Source of the DNA: Vandiemenella viatica
Taxonomy: Eukaryota; Arthropoda; Insecta; Orthoptera; Morabidae
Reading direction: 5' to 3'
Assembly (NCBI GenBank): GCA_031002005.1
Contig: CM061914.1
Span: 15,982,148-16,046,147 of the forward strand
Length of the DNA: 64,000 bases
Under the pieces are notes generated by a model. That model ran no database searches and had not been told where the DNA came from. It worked only from the letters and a program-made list of their open reading frames with translations. Both the position numbers and the translations under genes were made by a program. Shown in pieces: positions 54,890-64,000 of the stretch; the first letter of the stretch is position 1; every line of letters begins with the position of its first letter.

Positions 54890-56462
54890 TATGGTGAAGG
54901 AGGAATTGTTTGTTTAAGACCAGAGTAGTGTTTTGGGACCATTGCTATTTATTATTTCAATGAATGATTGTATTGATAATTTACAGTCAGATGTTACGTT
55001 GTTTGCAGATGACATAATGCTATGAGGGAGAGTCAAATGAAAACCTTAATTAGTTTTTTTTAGATTTTATATATTGTGCACACATACAAATCATCTATAG
55101 TATTTTTCGATACAGTCTCGTCCATGCTCAATGCATGTCAGCCAACACTTCTGAAGTGCCTGAAATCCTGCATAAAAAATTCTTTTGGGAGATGACACAA
55201 CCACTCATGCACTGTCTGGCGCACCACGTCATTGGACTGAAATTTTGTACAATGCTTCTATTAAGTGTCTGAACATATAGAAATCACTTGGGGCAGGTGT
55301 GGCAGACATTCAAATCGCACGTATGTGATTATACGAGCTGTATGGGGCCATGCATTGTCATGTTGCAGAACACCACCTGCCAATAGCAATCAACATCATT
55401 TTGTTCTAACGGCAGGACTGTGTATGTGTTACTGGTAACAGTGGTCCCTCGCGGCATCAAAAGTGGGTCATCATAACCTTCCCTGTGGATGGCTGTGTTC
55501 GAAACTTCTTTGGTTTTGGTGATGTCGAATGGTGCCATTATTTGATCACTCTCTCCATTTCGGGCTGATGATAATGAGCCAAGGTTCTGATTCATGCAAG
55601 GAAGGCACCACCATTTTGTTAAAGGCACCACAGAAGTTTTCACATGCTTCAACACACGGCTGCTTCAATGCCAGAGTCAGCTGCAGGGGCACCCACTATG
55701 CAGACACCTTATAAAACCTGAGCATGTGATGTACTGAACCATGACTAATGTATACAGCTGTCACTATGTCATCCAATGTCACTCAGCAGTTTTCCAACAT
55801 GATGACTTCAACTGCTGTTGCGTACTGTACGCCTAAACTTTGCAAAAATCTAAACACCGAACGTTGTTTTCTCTGGTGCACATTGCGAGTGGGGCAGCAA
55901 ATTTTATGCTGTTCCTGTGCTGGTGATTGGGCATATTCATTGTGCTGCTACCTGTGGAGACATCCAGCACATTATTTCAGTCAGTGTACCAACTGCATTG
56001 GTGCACATTTTTGATTTTATGACACACTTTTAAGGTTTCCATTTGATTCTCCCTCATATATAATAGGATCAAAATGATAGAATACTGAACAGCTGCAGGG
56101 TGATCTGGACAGGATATCTAGCTGGGTAGGTCAACATGGGATGAAGATAGATGCAAAGAAGAGTCAGCTTATTAGATACACAGATAAAAAAAAATGGTTC
56201 TTTATGACAAGATAGGAAAAGAAAGGCTTGTTTAAGATTTGAAATGTAAATACCTTGGCATAACATTTGGCAGCAAACTCAACTGGGACACATTGGGCAG
56301 GTAGTAGGAAAAGGTTTCAAAATGCTTCACCTTGTCGGAAAGTTATGAGGGGAGGAAACTGGGTTGTCAGACCATTACTTGAATATGGGGGAATAGTATG
56401 GAACCCTCATTTTGGGTATCAAATACAGGAGTTACAAGAATTTGTGAGGTGCAAAGAACCTT
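54890..56462 (+). pseudogene. CR1-like LINE RT, split by mariner 2
   Basis: The left piece reads DQSSVLGPLLFIISMNDCID, NLQSDVTLFADDIMLY (motifs B and C). The right piece, after the mariner, reads LQGDLDRISSWVGQHGMKID, AKKSQLI, then LKCKYLGITFGSKLNWD and VVRPLLEYGGIVWNPHFGYQ. The two halves join across 55021-56058 once the mariner is removed. Several frameshifts. The 5' two thirds are missing. Confidence 0.88.
55023..56056 (-). mobile_element. mariner 2, internally deleted, inside the CR1-like LINE
   Basis: Inverted ends are TGAGGGAGAGTCAAATGAAA and, from the right, TGAGGGAGAATCAAATGGAA. TA flanks both sides (55021-55022, 56057-56058). The ends are close to those of mariner 1, so it is the same or a sister family. 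The minus-strand interior has transposase scraps (PLLMPRGTTVTSNTYT, VVFCNMTMHG, out of frame). At 1,034 bp it is about 250 bp shorter than a full element. Confidence 0.92.
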
Positions 56463-56683
56463 GAAGGGCCATTGATTTACAAGCATAGATGAGATTAAAA
56501 GTGCAACACTCAAAGAGCTCAAAGCTATCCCAAAGATCGATTTCCAGAAGTGTTTTGGGGATTGGAAGAAGCACAGGCATAAGTGTATAATATCTAATGG
56601 GGACTATTCTGATGGGATGTCAATGAATAAATAAAATTATTTCCAAAAAATGAAAATTCCAGTTATTTTTTGAACACACCTCG
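56463..56683 (+). mobile_element. mariner 3' end fragment (another family)
   Basis: The translation reads TSIDEIKSATLKELKAIPKI, DFQKCFGDWKKHRHKCIISN, GDY, the C-terminus of a mariner transposase. It is followed by the right terminal repeat, which read inward starts CGAGGTGTGTTCAAAAAATA, and by TA (56684-56685). The 5' part is lost. Confidence 0.85.
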
Positions 56684-56685
56684 TA

Positions 56686-57441
56686 TGCAAGTTGGAGACT
56701 GAAACAACCAAATGACGACCAGTTTACACGAAACAATGAAAGGATTAAAATAAAAAATTATAAAAGGGGAAAAGTAGATCAGAATAAAAAAATTTAAGAT
56801 TTAAAGAAAAAAAATTATGGAATGTGAAATTAGGTGTTTGAGAAATTGCCGCCAGAACATATGATATATCACATTTAAAAAACATTTTAGGTATAGCTGT
56901 TGGTATCATAACTGAATGAGAAGGTCCAAAAACTTATTTTACAAAGAGTATTACACAAGTAAACAGTACCGATTTGATTAGATAGTTAACTGACATTTTG
57001 CGACATTCATTTTGTTCTCCCCCTGCTTTTTGCCCCAATCTTATACTATGTCAAGCAAATTAGTGATAATTTAGTGACAAGTATTTCAAATCTTTCAAGA
57101 AAAGGGATAGTTATATATGTCTCTTATAGTCAACATCCATCACAAGTTAAAAAAAAAATAGTTATTCTGAAGAAATTATGTTTGTTGTGTACAATTCAGT
57201 ATGTTCAACCACATTCACTACAAGGATTTCTGGACATTTTTTAATTACTGACATCAAAATCAATTACTATATTAAAAAAAGCTAGACATTATAAACCACA
57301 GAGAGATGAAAATAATTAGTTCCCCTGATCATTAAATATTCTTAGTTGTTCACAATACATGTAATTTTAAATTGGATTTAAATAAAGCCATAACATCTTT
57401 GAAATTAGTGTCCTCTGTTTGTTTTATAAAATATAGCTCAC
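56686..57441. other. intronic sequence, nothing recognised
   Basis: AT-rich EMG1 intron sequence. A degraded echo of a CR1-like tail (GAAATTGCCGCCAGAACATA) appears near 56843. Confidence 0.4.
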
Positions 57442-57650
57442 CTTTCCATGGGCCATAGCACCAACCACAACTGCAATTGGTTCATCAGCAGGAACAATTT
57501 CACGTGGATTAACAACTTTGGATGCAGAGTATGAAGTTCCCAACTTACGACAGCCAACGGGCAGATGATCAGTAATTGGGTTACGAATAACTTTTAGAAG
57601 CTTCATTGGACTATCCGAAGCTCTCACGCTGAACCTGTGCAGTAGCTGAA
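57442..57650 (-). CDS. EMG1: EMG1/NEP1 internal exon
   Basis: The 209-bp minus-strand exon has the acceptor ...CAAACAG at 57651-57653 and the donor AAG|GTGAGC at 57442/57441. It reads VQLLHRFSVRASDSPMKLLK, VIRNPITDHLPVGCRKLGTS, then REIVPADEPIAVVVGAMAHG and K. The match to EMG1 is unmistakable. VVGAMAHGK is the conserved SAM-binding loop of the Nep1 SPOUT domain, and RNP/GCRK residues belong to the RNA-binding face of the family. The first codon is split (G from the previous exon). The next exon is at 50611-50498 after an intron of about 6.8 kb. The N-terminal exons were not found up to 64000 and probably lie further right. Confidence 0.95.
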
Positions 57651-57653
57651 CTG

Positions 57654-60299
57654 TTTGCATAAACAGTTTTAAAAACATTTTGATAAATAAAATCCTGTAT
57701 ACAGATAGAAATAACAAATGCTGTTTCTCTTCCAATCTGTGGAAATGAGAAAATTAAAAGTGTGCAACAATGTATACCTTTGTTGATTGGTTATATTCTC
57801 TACTCTGTGTGTTTAAATCTATAGTATTAAATTTAACAGAATTGACTTGAAGTAAATGTTCAATGTGGAGCCTCACAATAATGAATAGAAAGCTCTGAAA
57901 AAAGTGACCTATATTCAATTAAATTTCATTTGTGGCCAATTATATTAAACTTGAACGATGAACTCATTTTTCTAAAAGATAAAATAGTTTAGTTCTTTAG
58001 AAAAATGATAAAACCTACAGTTTCTACTATGCACAAAGTTTCTTTATTCTTTCTGGGTTCACATTCTCTGTTAATATTGTCATTATATATGCGCATGAAT
58101 ACTCAACTGTTATGGCTCATTAGTCCATGTGTAAACATCACACAAAATTTTCAAGGGGCCCTTTCTATTTTGATAGGTAAATTAGATTTATCAATTCACT
58201 ATATTTGGTTCCCTCACTTGTATTAACATTCAGTTCTTTAGGGTAAGTTCTTCCTTTACTTTCTTCAAATTATTCTCTTCCAAAATGAGATAGGATAGGG
58301 AAATTAACCCGTAAATTACCAGAGATTTAGGCAGTATTGCCAAACAAACATGGAAAAACATAAACACACTTTGCAATATTTCAGTTAATAGCCTTACTCA
58401 TGAAGGAGACATATGGCAGAGGGAAATATGTTTAACATCCAAACATAACACGTATATGAAACAAGAGGGAAGGGTGGGGAATGCACCCGTTGTGGGGGGG
58501 AAACACTGACCAACGATAATTGTGGGGGGAAAAATCTCAGTGATAACCAGTCAAGTTAAAACATTTTTCACCATTTTATTTATTTACTTTTCTCTCTTAT
58601 AGCTGTTCAAAATTAAAGACACATATTGACTAAATTTTTAAAACTGTAAGTGACAGGTTTACAAGTGGGGTCTTAGAGTAGGGTGAGGTGTCTAGAATGT
58701 GTTGATAGACCAGTTTCCATCTACAGAGTTTCATAGGGGTAATGGCGTCCGGAAACACTGTGACAGCTCTAATTGTAAAACAGGTGTTAAGATTGTTGGA
58801 ATTTTGTAAGCTGGCATGTTTGGCCACTGGATGGTCTGAGTTAGCAGTATAAACTTTTTGCCTGTGGCCATTCATCCTGCAAGACAGCTGTTAATCAGTG
58901 AGACTAATGTAAGAAGCAGTTTCACTGTCACCATTGTTCTCTTTCGAAGTCACATCTGTTGTCTTATTTATTTTTCTGTCTTACATTATTAAAGAGTAAT
59001 AATAATTTAGTGTGGTCTTGATGACCTAGCGATAAAGTTTGTTACGTGTTACATGATCTAGTTCTGCTTTAGTCTCTTAAATTAAACTGGTTATCCTATC
59101 AGGTTTAAAGGACTCACAGATTGAGAGACAGTTGAATCACACAAATGCTCTAGCATTCTTCACACATCAAAAGCAAGCTGTGCCAGGGATGAAATAGATT
59201 TCACAGCCAAGCAGCCAACTGGAACATACCTCCTCTGCCAGCCAGCAGTAAGACTCCTGCCTAAACAGTGAGACTTGCGGCTAGAGCTCATTTGTGGCAT
59301 TAGAAACTTCACCTAGATGTTATCTACTGGGTGTAGGGCTGGTCTGGATACCTTGTATTGGAAATGAAACCACAGAACAACACACCACTATATACCTGCC
59401 AAGATTTAAAATTGAGTTTCCATATAGACCCTGAACTACAAAAATTTTAACACCTACATTTTAATCGACTATTAACCAAACACACAGAAATTTGTAACAC
59501 CGTATTTATGTGACATTTCATCCACTCGCTTGATTTTATTTGCTGACAAATATAACCTTCAAGACAAACTTTTCAGTGAGACAATATTTTCTTATATTCT
59601 TTAAGCATTTGACATTTCATAAGATGTACATTTCTTTTGGCATTCTTCTTTAAATAATGACAAAAAAATATATATTTTAAGTGGTAGACTTTTGGCACCT
59701 AAATTAATAAAATGACAAAGGGACCCAATAATAACAATATTCTTTCAAAACTGGCTTTAATTAAATCTGAATAAAAATTTCCACTCTTAATGAGAAAGTG
59801 TTAATTTTGTGGTTCTCTTCCTTCGATTTCAAACTTGCAAAGTGTTTACTGCACTTCACATACTTAATCAAATCAATTTCAGCACTACGTGCTGTATTAA
59901 TATCACATACACTGTACAAAATGTAAATTTTCCTCTTTTCTTGATTCTAACATGCACAGAAATTCTTTCATAATTGTCTGGTAATACTGTTTCTTAAAAG
60001 TATTCATGGTTAGACCAGAGTTCCAAGCTACAAAAATTACAAACTAGCGATAGAATGCATGTGGCACGATCCAGCAGTGGAAGAAAGTTACATTCAAACA
60101 ATTGATAATTTCACTTTCAGAAACAGTATCAATGTAAAATTAGAGGGACAGATCACTTAATTATTGACTACAGTAAACTGTAGCGTACCATGGCAAAATT
60201 TTATAGTAAAACGAAAGAAGCTTTAAGGCACATAAAACAGCACTTGCAATCATGAACAAAATCGGAAATCAACAACTGTCAATCATACATATTATTTCT
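57654..60299. other. no recognised gene; likely EMG1 intron upstream part
   Basis: No EMG1 N-terminal exon could be found. Frames at 58005-58226 (plus) and 58630-58875 (minus) lack motifs. A G-rich stretch lies at 58465-58535. Confidence 0.4.
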
Positions 60300-61965
60300 A
60301 TAAGGTATTTTTTTGTCACAAGCCTATATCTTCCTTCATACTTAACCGAAATCAATGAATGAGGTATCATTTTAAAGCTTATGGTCTCCACTTTGATCAC
60401 ATCATATTTTAAGAAAGAAAGTTTTTGGAATTCGACTCTTAAAGGGCAAAAATTTCAATATGTCTAAAATGCTGTTTCCTGCGTTACGGGTCATTTATCT
60501 CACTGGATATCTATCTGAAATTGTTTAATGAAGTATCATTTTAAAGATTACGATCTCCGCTTTTGTGACGTCATATACTAAGACAAGAATTTTTTGGAAT
60601 TCGACCCTTAAAGGTCAAAAGTATCAATATTTTTGCAATGCGTTTTTGTGTCACGAGCCATTTATCTCACTTCATATATAACCGATATAGATAAATAAGG
60701 TATCATATTAAAGTCTAAGGTCTCCGCCGGGGTAACATTATAGTTTAAGAAAGGATTTTTTCGTAATTTGACCCTTAAAGGGCAAAAATGTCAATATTTC
60801 TAAAATGCGTTTTTTTCTGCCTCGAGCGATTTATCTCCCTGGATATTTAACCAAAATCAATAAAACAAGTAAGATTAAGAGGAGTAATGTCTCAGCTTTG
60901 GTGACATCATATTTAAGAAAGAAGTTTTTTGGAATTCATCCCTTTAAGGGAAAATGTATAAATGGTTCTACAGCGCATTTTTGTGTCACGAGCTATGTAT
61001 CTCCCTTGATATCTAACCGATATAGATAAATGATGTATCATATTAAAGACTAAGGCCTCCGCCGTGGTAACATTATATTTTAAGAAAGGAATTTTTCGTA
61101 ATTCGATCCTTAAAGGGCAAAAAATTTCAATTTTTCTAAAATGATGTTTTTGTGTCTCGAACCATTTATCTCCATTGATATTTAACCAAAATCGATAAAT
61201 AAAGTAGGATTATGAGGAGTAATGTCTCAACTTTGTGACGTTATATTTTAAGAATGAATGTTTTTGGAATTCAGCCCTTAAAGGGAAAAAGTATAAATTT
61301 TTCTACAGCACATTTTTTGTGTCACGAGCCATTTATCTCCCTTGATATCTAACTGATATAGATAAATGAGGTATCATGTCAAAGACTAAGGTCTCCGCCG
61401 TGGTAACATTATATTTTATGAAAGGAATTTTTCGTAATTCAACCCTTAAAGGGCAAAAATATCAATTTTTCTAAAATTTGTTTTTTGTGTCTCAAGCCAT
61501 TTATCTCCCTGGATATATAACCAAAATCGATAAATCAAGTAAGATTATGAGGAGTAATTTCTCAGCTTTGGTGACATCATATTTTAAGAAAAAACTTTCT
61601 CCAAATTCATTCAACCATTAAGGGGCAAAAATGTCATCATTTCAAGAACTTTTTTCTTATTTTATTTTATTTCGCTTGAAAACTAACCGAAATCGATAAA
61701 TGAGGTATCATTTTAAAGACCAAGGTGGCTGCTTTGGTCACACCATATTTTATAAAAGAATTTTTTTGGAATTCGACCCTGAAAGGGCAAAAGTATCAAT
61801 AATATTTCTACAGCGTGTTTTTTTTATTATTATTACAAGCCATTAATCTTCTTCGATACCCAGCTGTAGTGTATAAATATCATATCGTTTTAAAGATTAA
61901 GGTCTCCAGTTAGGTAAAATCATAAATTAAGAAATAAGTTTTTGGAATTTGGTGCTTAAAGTAGA
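60300..61965. repeat. ~168-bp satellite array, about 10 monomers, alternating dimers
   Basis: Monomers are marked by CCCTTAAAGGGCAAAAA-like cores at about 60440, 60607, 60772, 60942, 61108, 61275, 61443, 61613, 61778 and 61953 (spacing ~165-175 bp). Each has AACCGAAATCGATAAATGAG-like and CATCATATTTTAAGAAA-like parts. In the middle, monomers alternate between a type with CTCCGCCGTGGTAACATTAT (about 60720, 61054, 61392) and a type with GAGGAGTAATGTCTCAGCTT (about 60878, 61218, 61550), so the higher-order period is ~336 bp. Confidence 0.9.
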
Positions 61966-62825
61966 GCCATGTGTCCTTTAGTACCACGGCTTGGAACATG
62001 ATTACAAACATGGTACAAGGCGCACACCCTGAAATAGCTACAACACACTGGTGTTCAGAGAAATAACAAAAACAAAAACAACAGAAGTTGTACGACCACA
62101 GGCAAAAGACTACATAAACAGCATAGAAAATACAATGCACCCTTCAGCTCCTTCACAATAACCTAAATCTCTGCATGCCAAGAGGAACAGAAAATGCAAA
62201 AGCACACTGAGAATCAGACAGCCCACTCCAATCCCCTCCATAGCTCTGGTTACTGTGGCGGTCAGTTGCCCCTGCAGTGGCTGCTGGCAAGTCAGCACAT
62301 AATGTGGCACCTCCACAGGAAGTAGCTGTCAATGTGGGGGTGAGCGACTCTCACTCCACACTACATTTTATCCCAACTTTCTTACATTGACTCTAAGGCC
62401 CAAATAATGCCCAATATCCATTATCCAATACAAACATGTATCCATTTCTGGAATGCTTTCAGACTGAATCAAAAGGACAGAGTTGTCCAAGCTAACAGAG
62501 CAGCACAGTCTTTGTATTGCTCTCATTACTGAAACACATCCGGTTCCGAACAACAGCTTTCACATTAGCCAATGCCACATGCATCGATCTAAAAGACAAA
62601 AAGGTGTACAAGTGGAGGCATGGCCATGGTTATACACACCAGCATTGAGGAATCAAGACATAGTGACTCCTGCATTAGAGAGAATTCCAATCACAGCCAT
62701 AATTGTCCAGTTCAACTGAGCTTACACTAATCTCAGCACAGGCGATAATAGTAATATTAGTATGTCTGATAGCAGCATGCAGCTAAACACCTCACCTGGA
62801 GTAATAGTTAATGTAAAGCACTGTA
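61966..62825. other. no recognised gene
   Basis: Minus frames 62110-62316 and 62368-62553 (NSVLLIQSESIPEMDTCLYW, IMDIGHYLGLRVNVRKLG) look protein-like but match no family I know; they may belong to a decayed element. Otherwise unassigned. Confidence 0.35.
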
Positions 62826-63794
62826 CAAGGGCAGTTCAAAAAATAAGGTCTACGATGACGCCGTGTCAAAACCAACAGTGCTAGATGAAATCCGACAACA
62901 ATGCGCCGTTCCTTGGTTCTCCCATCACCGAATGGTACAGGTTCAAGCTCAATCAGATGATCAGTTGCTGCTTGACAGCCGTATGCAATGGAGCAGCCGC
63001 TTAGCTCGCCTGCCAGGAGCGAACTGTGCTCAGTGATCCAATTTTTGAACGCGAAAAACGTTACATCGATAGAAATCCATTGTCAGTCAGTGGAAGTGTA
63101 TGAGGAAAAGTGTATGGACATTAAAAACGTGTGGAAGTAGTCAAGGGAGTTTTATGCTGTTTCGCAGCAACGTCCATGACAAGGAGAGGCCTGGAAGACT
63201 GAGCGTGTCCAACAAAACGGTGACCAAAATTGATGAGATGGTGCGCAGTAACCGAAGGATAACTATTGACGAGATAACCAAGAGACTTAATGGAGTGCGT
63301 GGCAAAATCTCCATATGCACTAGGATATAGTAAAGTGTCCCGTAGGTTCCCAGACAGCACAATGACGAACACAAAAGAAAGCACGTGGAATGTGCCAAAG
63401 AATTTGTTCGCCTCTTTGAAGAGGAAGGGGAAGACTTCCTGGATTTATAGTGACTGGGGACAAAACCTGGGTACATCATAACGTTCCTGAATCGAAGGAG
63501 CAGTCCAAACAATGGCGTCACCCATCTTCGCCGAAGCCAAAAAAGTTCAAGACAGAGAAGTCAGCCGGTAAGGTTATGGCGACTGTTTTTTGGGACCGTA
63601 AGGGAGTATTGTTTGTGGATTTCATGCCAAAAGGAACAACAAATAACTCAGGCCACTACAGCAAAACTCTGAAGAAACTACGGCGGGTCATTCATACAAA
63701 ACAAGAGGAATGCTCACGAAGGGAGTGTCTTTGCACCATGACAATGCGCGTTCACATGTCTCCCATCAAACGAGCTCCCTCGTTGGACAATTTA
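62826..63794 (+). pseudogene. mariner 3, 5' part with decayed transposase
   Basis: The left terminal repeat begins CAAGGGCAGTTCAAAAAATA after TA (62824-62825). ATG 62988 opens MEQPLSSPARSELCSVIQFL with the N-terminal HTH. A Trp-to-stop change follows at VWK*, then a frameshift (from 63100 on: NVHDKERPGRLSVSNKTVTK, IDEMVRSNRRITIDEITKRL). Another shift leads to 63450-63790: TGDKTWVHHNVPESK, QWRHPSSPKPKKF, GTTNNSGHYSKTLKKLRRVI. The GDET motif reads GDKT. The third Asp region is cut off by mariner 4 at 63795. Confidence 0.9.
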
Positions 63795-64000
63795 CGAGGG
63801 TGGTTTGAAAAGTTCTCGGAATGTATTAGAATTAAGTATCTTACCTCGGTGGAAATGCTTTTATTTTTCAACATAGTCTCCCTGTAGACTAACGCCTTTG
63901 GTCCAGCGATGTTCCTATGCCTTGATCCCATCTCGAAAATGAGATTCCTCCAGGCCTGCAAAATACCTCTCCAATTCGGCTGTCAGTTCTTCGCTTGTAG
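63795..64000 (-). mobile_element. mariner 4, right end, inserted in mariner 3 (continues past window)
   Basis: After TA (63793-63794) the terminal repeat reads CGAGGGTGGTTTGAAAAGTT. The minus-strand translation from the window edge gives the transposase C-terminus, including YFAGLEESHFRDG and SLQGDYVEK, before the stop. The rest lies beyond 64000. Confidence 0.85.

Larger units (their letters stand above)
50612..57441 (-). other. EMG1: EMG1 intron packed with mobile elements
   Basis: Donor GTGAGC at 57441-57436 and acceptor TTTTTAG ending at 50612. Inside are an inverted SINE pair (51640-52040), mariner 1 with a SINE in it (52370-53912), a CR1-like LINE (54890-56462) split by mariner 2 (55023-56056), and a mariner 3' end (56463-56683). 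The intron size is inferred from exon continuity, not from a transcript. Confidence 0.85.

Noticed and set aside
60300..61965. CRISPR-like array
   Set aside because: Units are ~168 bp, contiguous and diverged, with no short repeat plus unique spacer; it is a satellite.

Overview
The window looks like gene-poor, repeat-dense chromosome from an animal with a large genome, most likely an insect. The transposon families (tRNA-derived SINEs, RTE and CR1-like LINEs, Penelope-like elements, mariners, hATs, a Gypsy-like LTR element) fit an insect, possibly a cockroach, termite or stick insect. That lineage is inference only. There is no bacterial-style operon. One 1,000-N assembly gap lies at 34651-35650.

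Only one conserved host gene is recognised: two exons of EMG1/NEP1, the 18S rRNA pseudouridine N1-methyltransferase, on the minus strand (57442-57650 and 50498-50611). They are separated by a ~6.8 kb intron full of transposons; upstream exons were not found. A second intact open frame with no transposon signature, 17580-18308 (minus, 242 codons), carries two tandem copies of a strand-plus-W-helix pattern. It is the best candidate here for something undescribed.

Layout. 1-9.2 kb: a SINE with perfect target duplication, then a nested stack: an old hAT (518-9177) interrupted by a minus-strand RTE LINE, itself interrupted by a young gag-only LTR element (2106-6980). 12.5-15.9 kb: a LINE with an intact 1,032-codon ORF2 whose motif-A catalytic Asp is Ala. 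16-18.8 kb: the 242-codon ORF. 19.6-26.2 kb: fragments of RNase H-bearing LINE, RTE, two Penelope families (GIY-YIG) and a mariner. 29.7-34.4 kb: CR1-like LINE, SINEs, a GC-rich 15-bp minisatellite, a ~121-bp tandem repeat and a Penelope RT. 36-43.6 kb: a second hAT with a MITE inside it, a TIR element, and two further MITEs. 46.9-49.1 kb: solo LTR and a decayed repeat-family gene. 50.5-57.7 kb: EMG1 region with four mariner- or CR1-derived insertions, one mariner split by a SINE. 60.3-62 kb: a ~168-bp satellite with alternating dimers. 62.8-64 kb: one mariner interrupted by another.

Target duplications and frame checks give a relative order for many insertions. Almost all mobile-element genes are dead. 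The EMG1 exons, the LINE ORF and the 242-codon ORF are the only convincing uninterrupted coding stretches.
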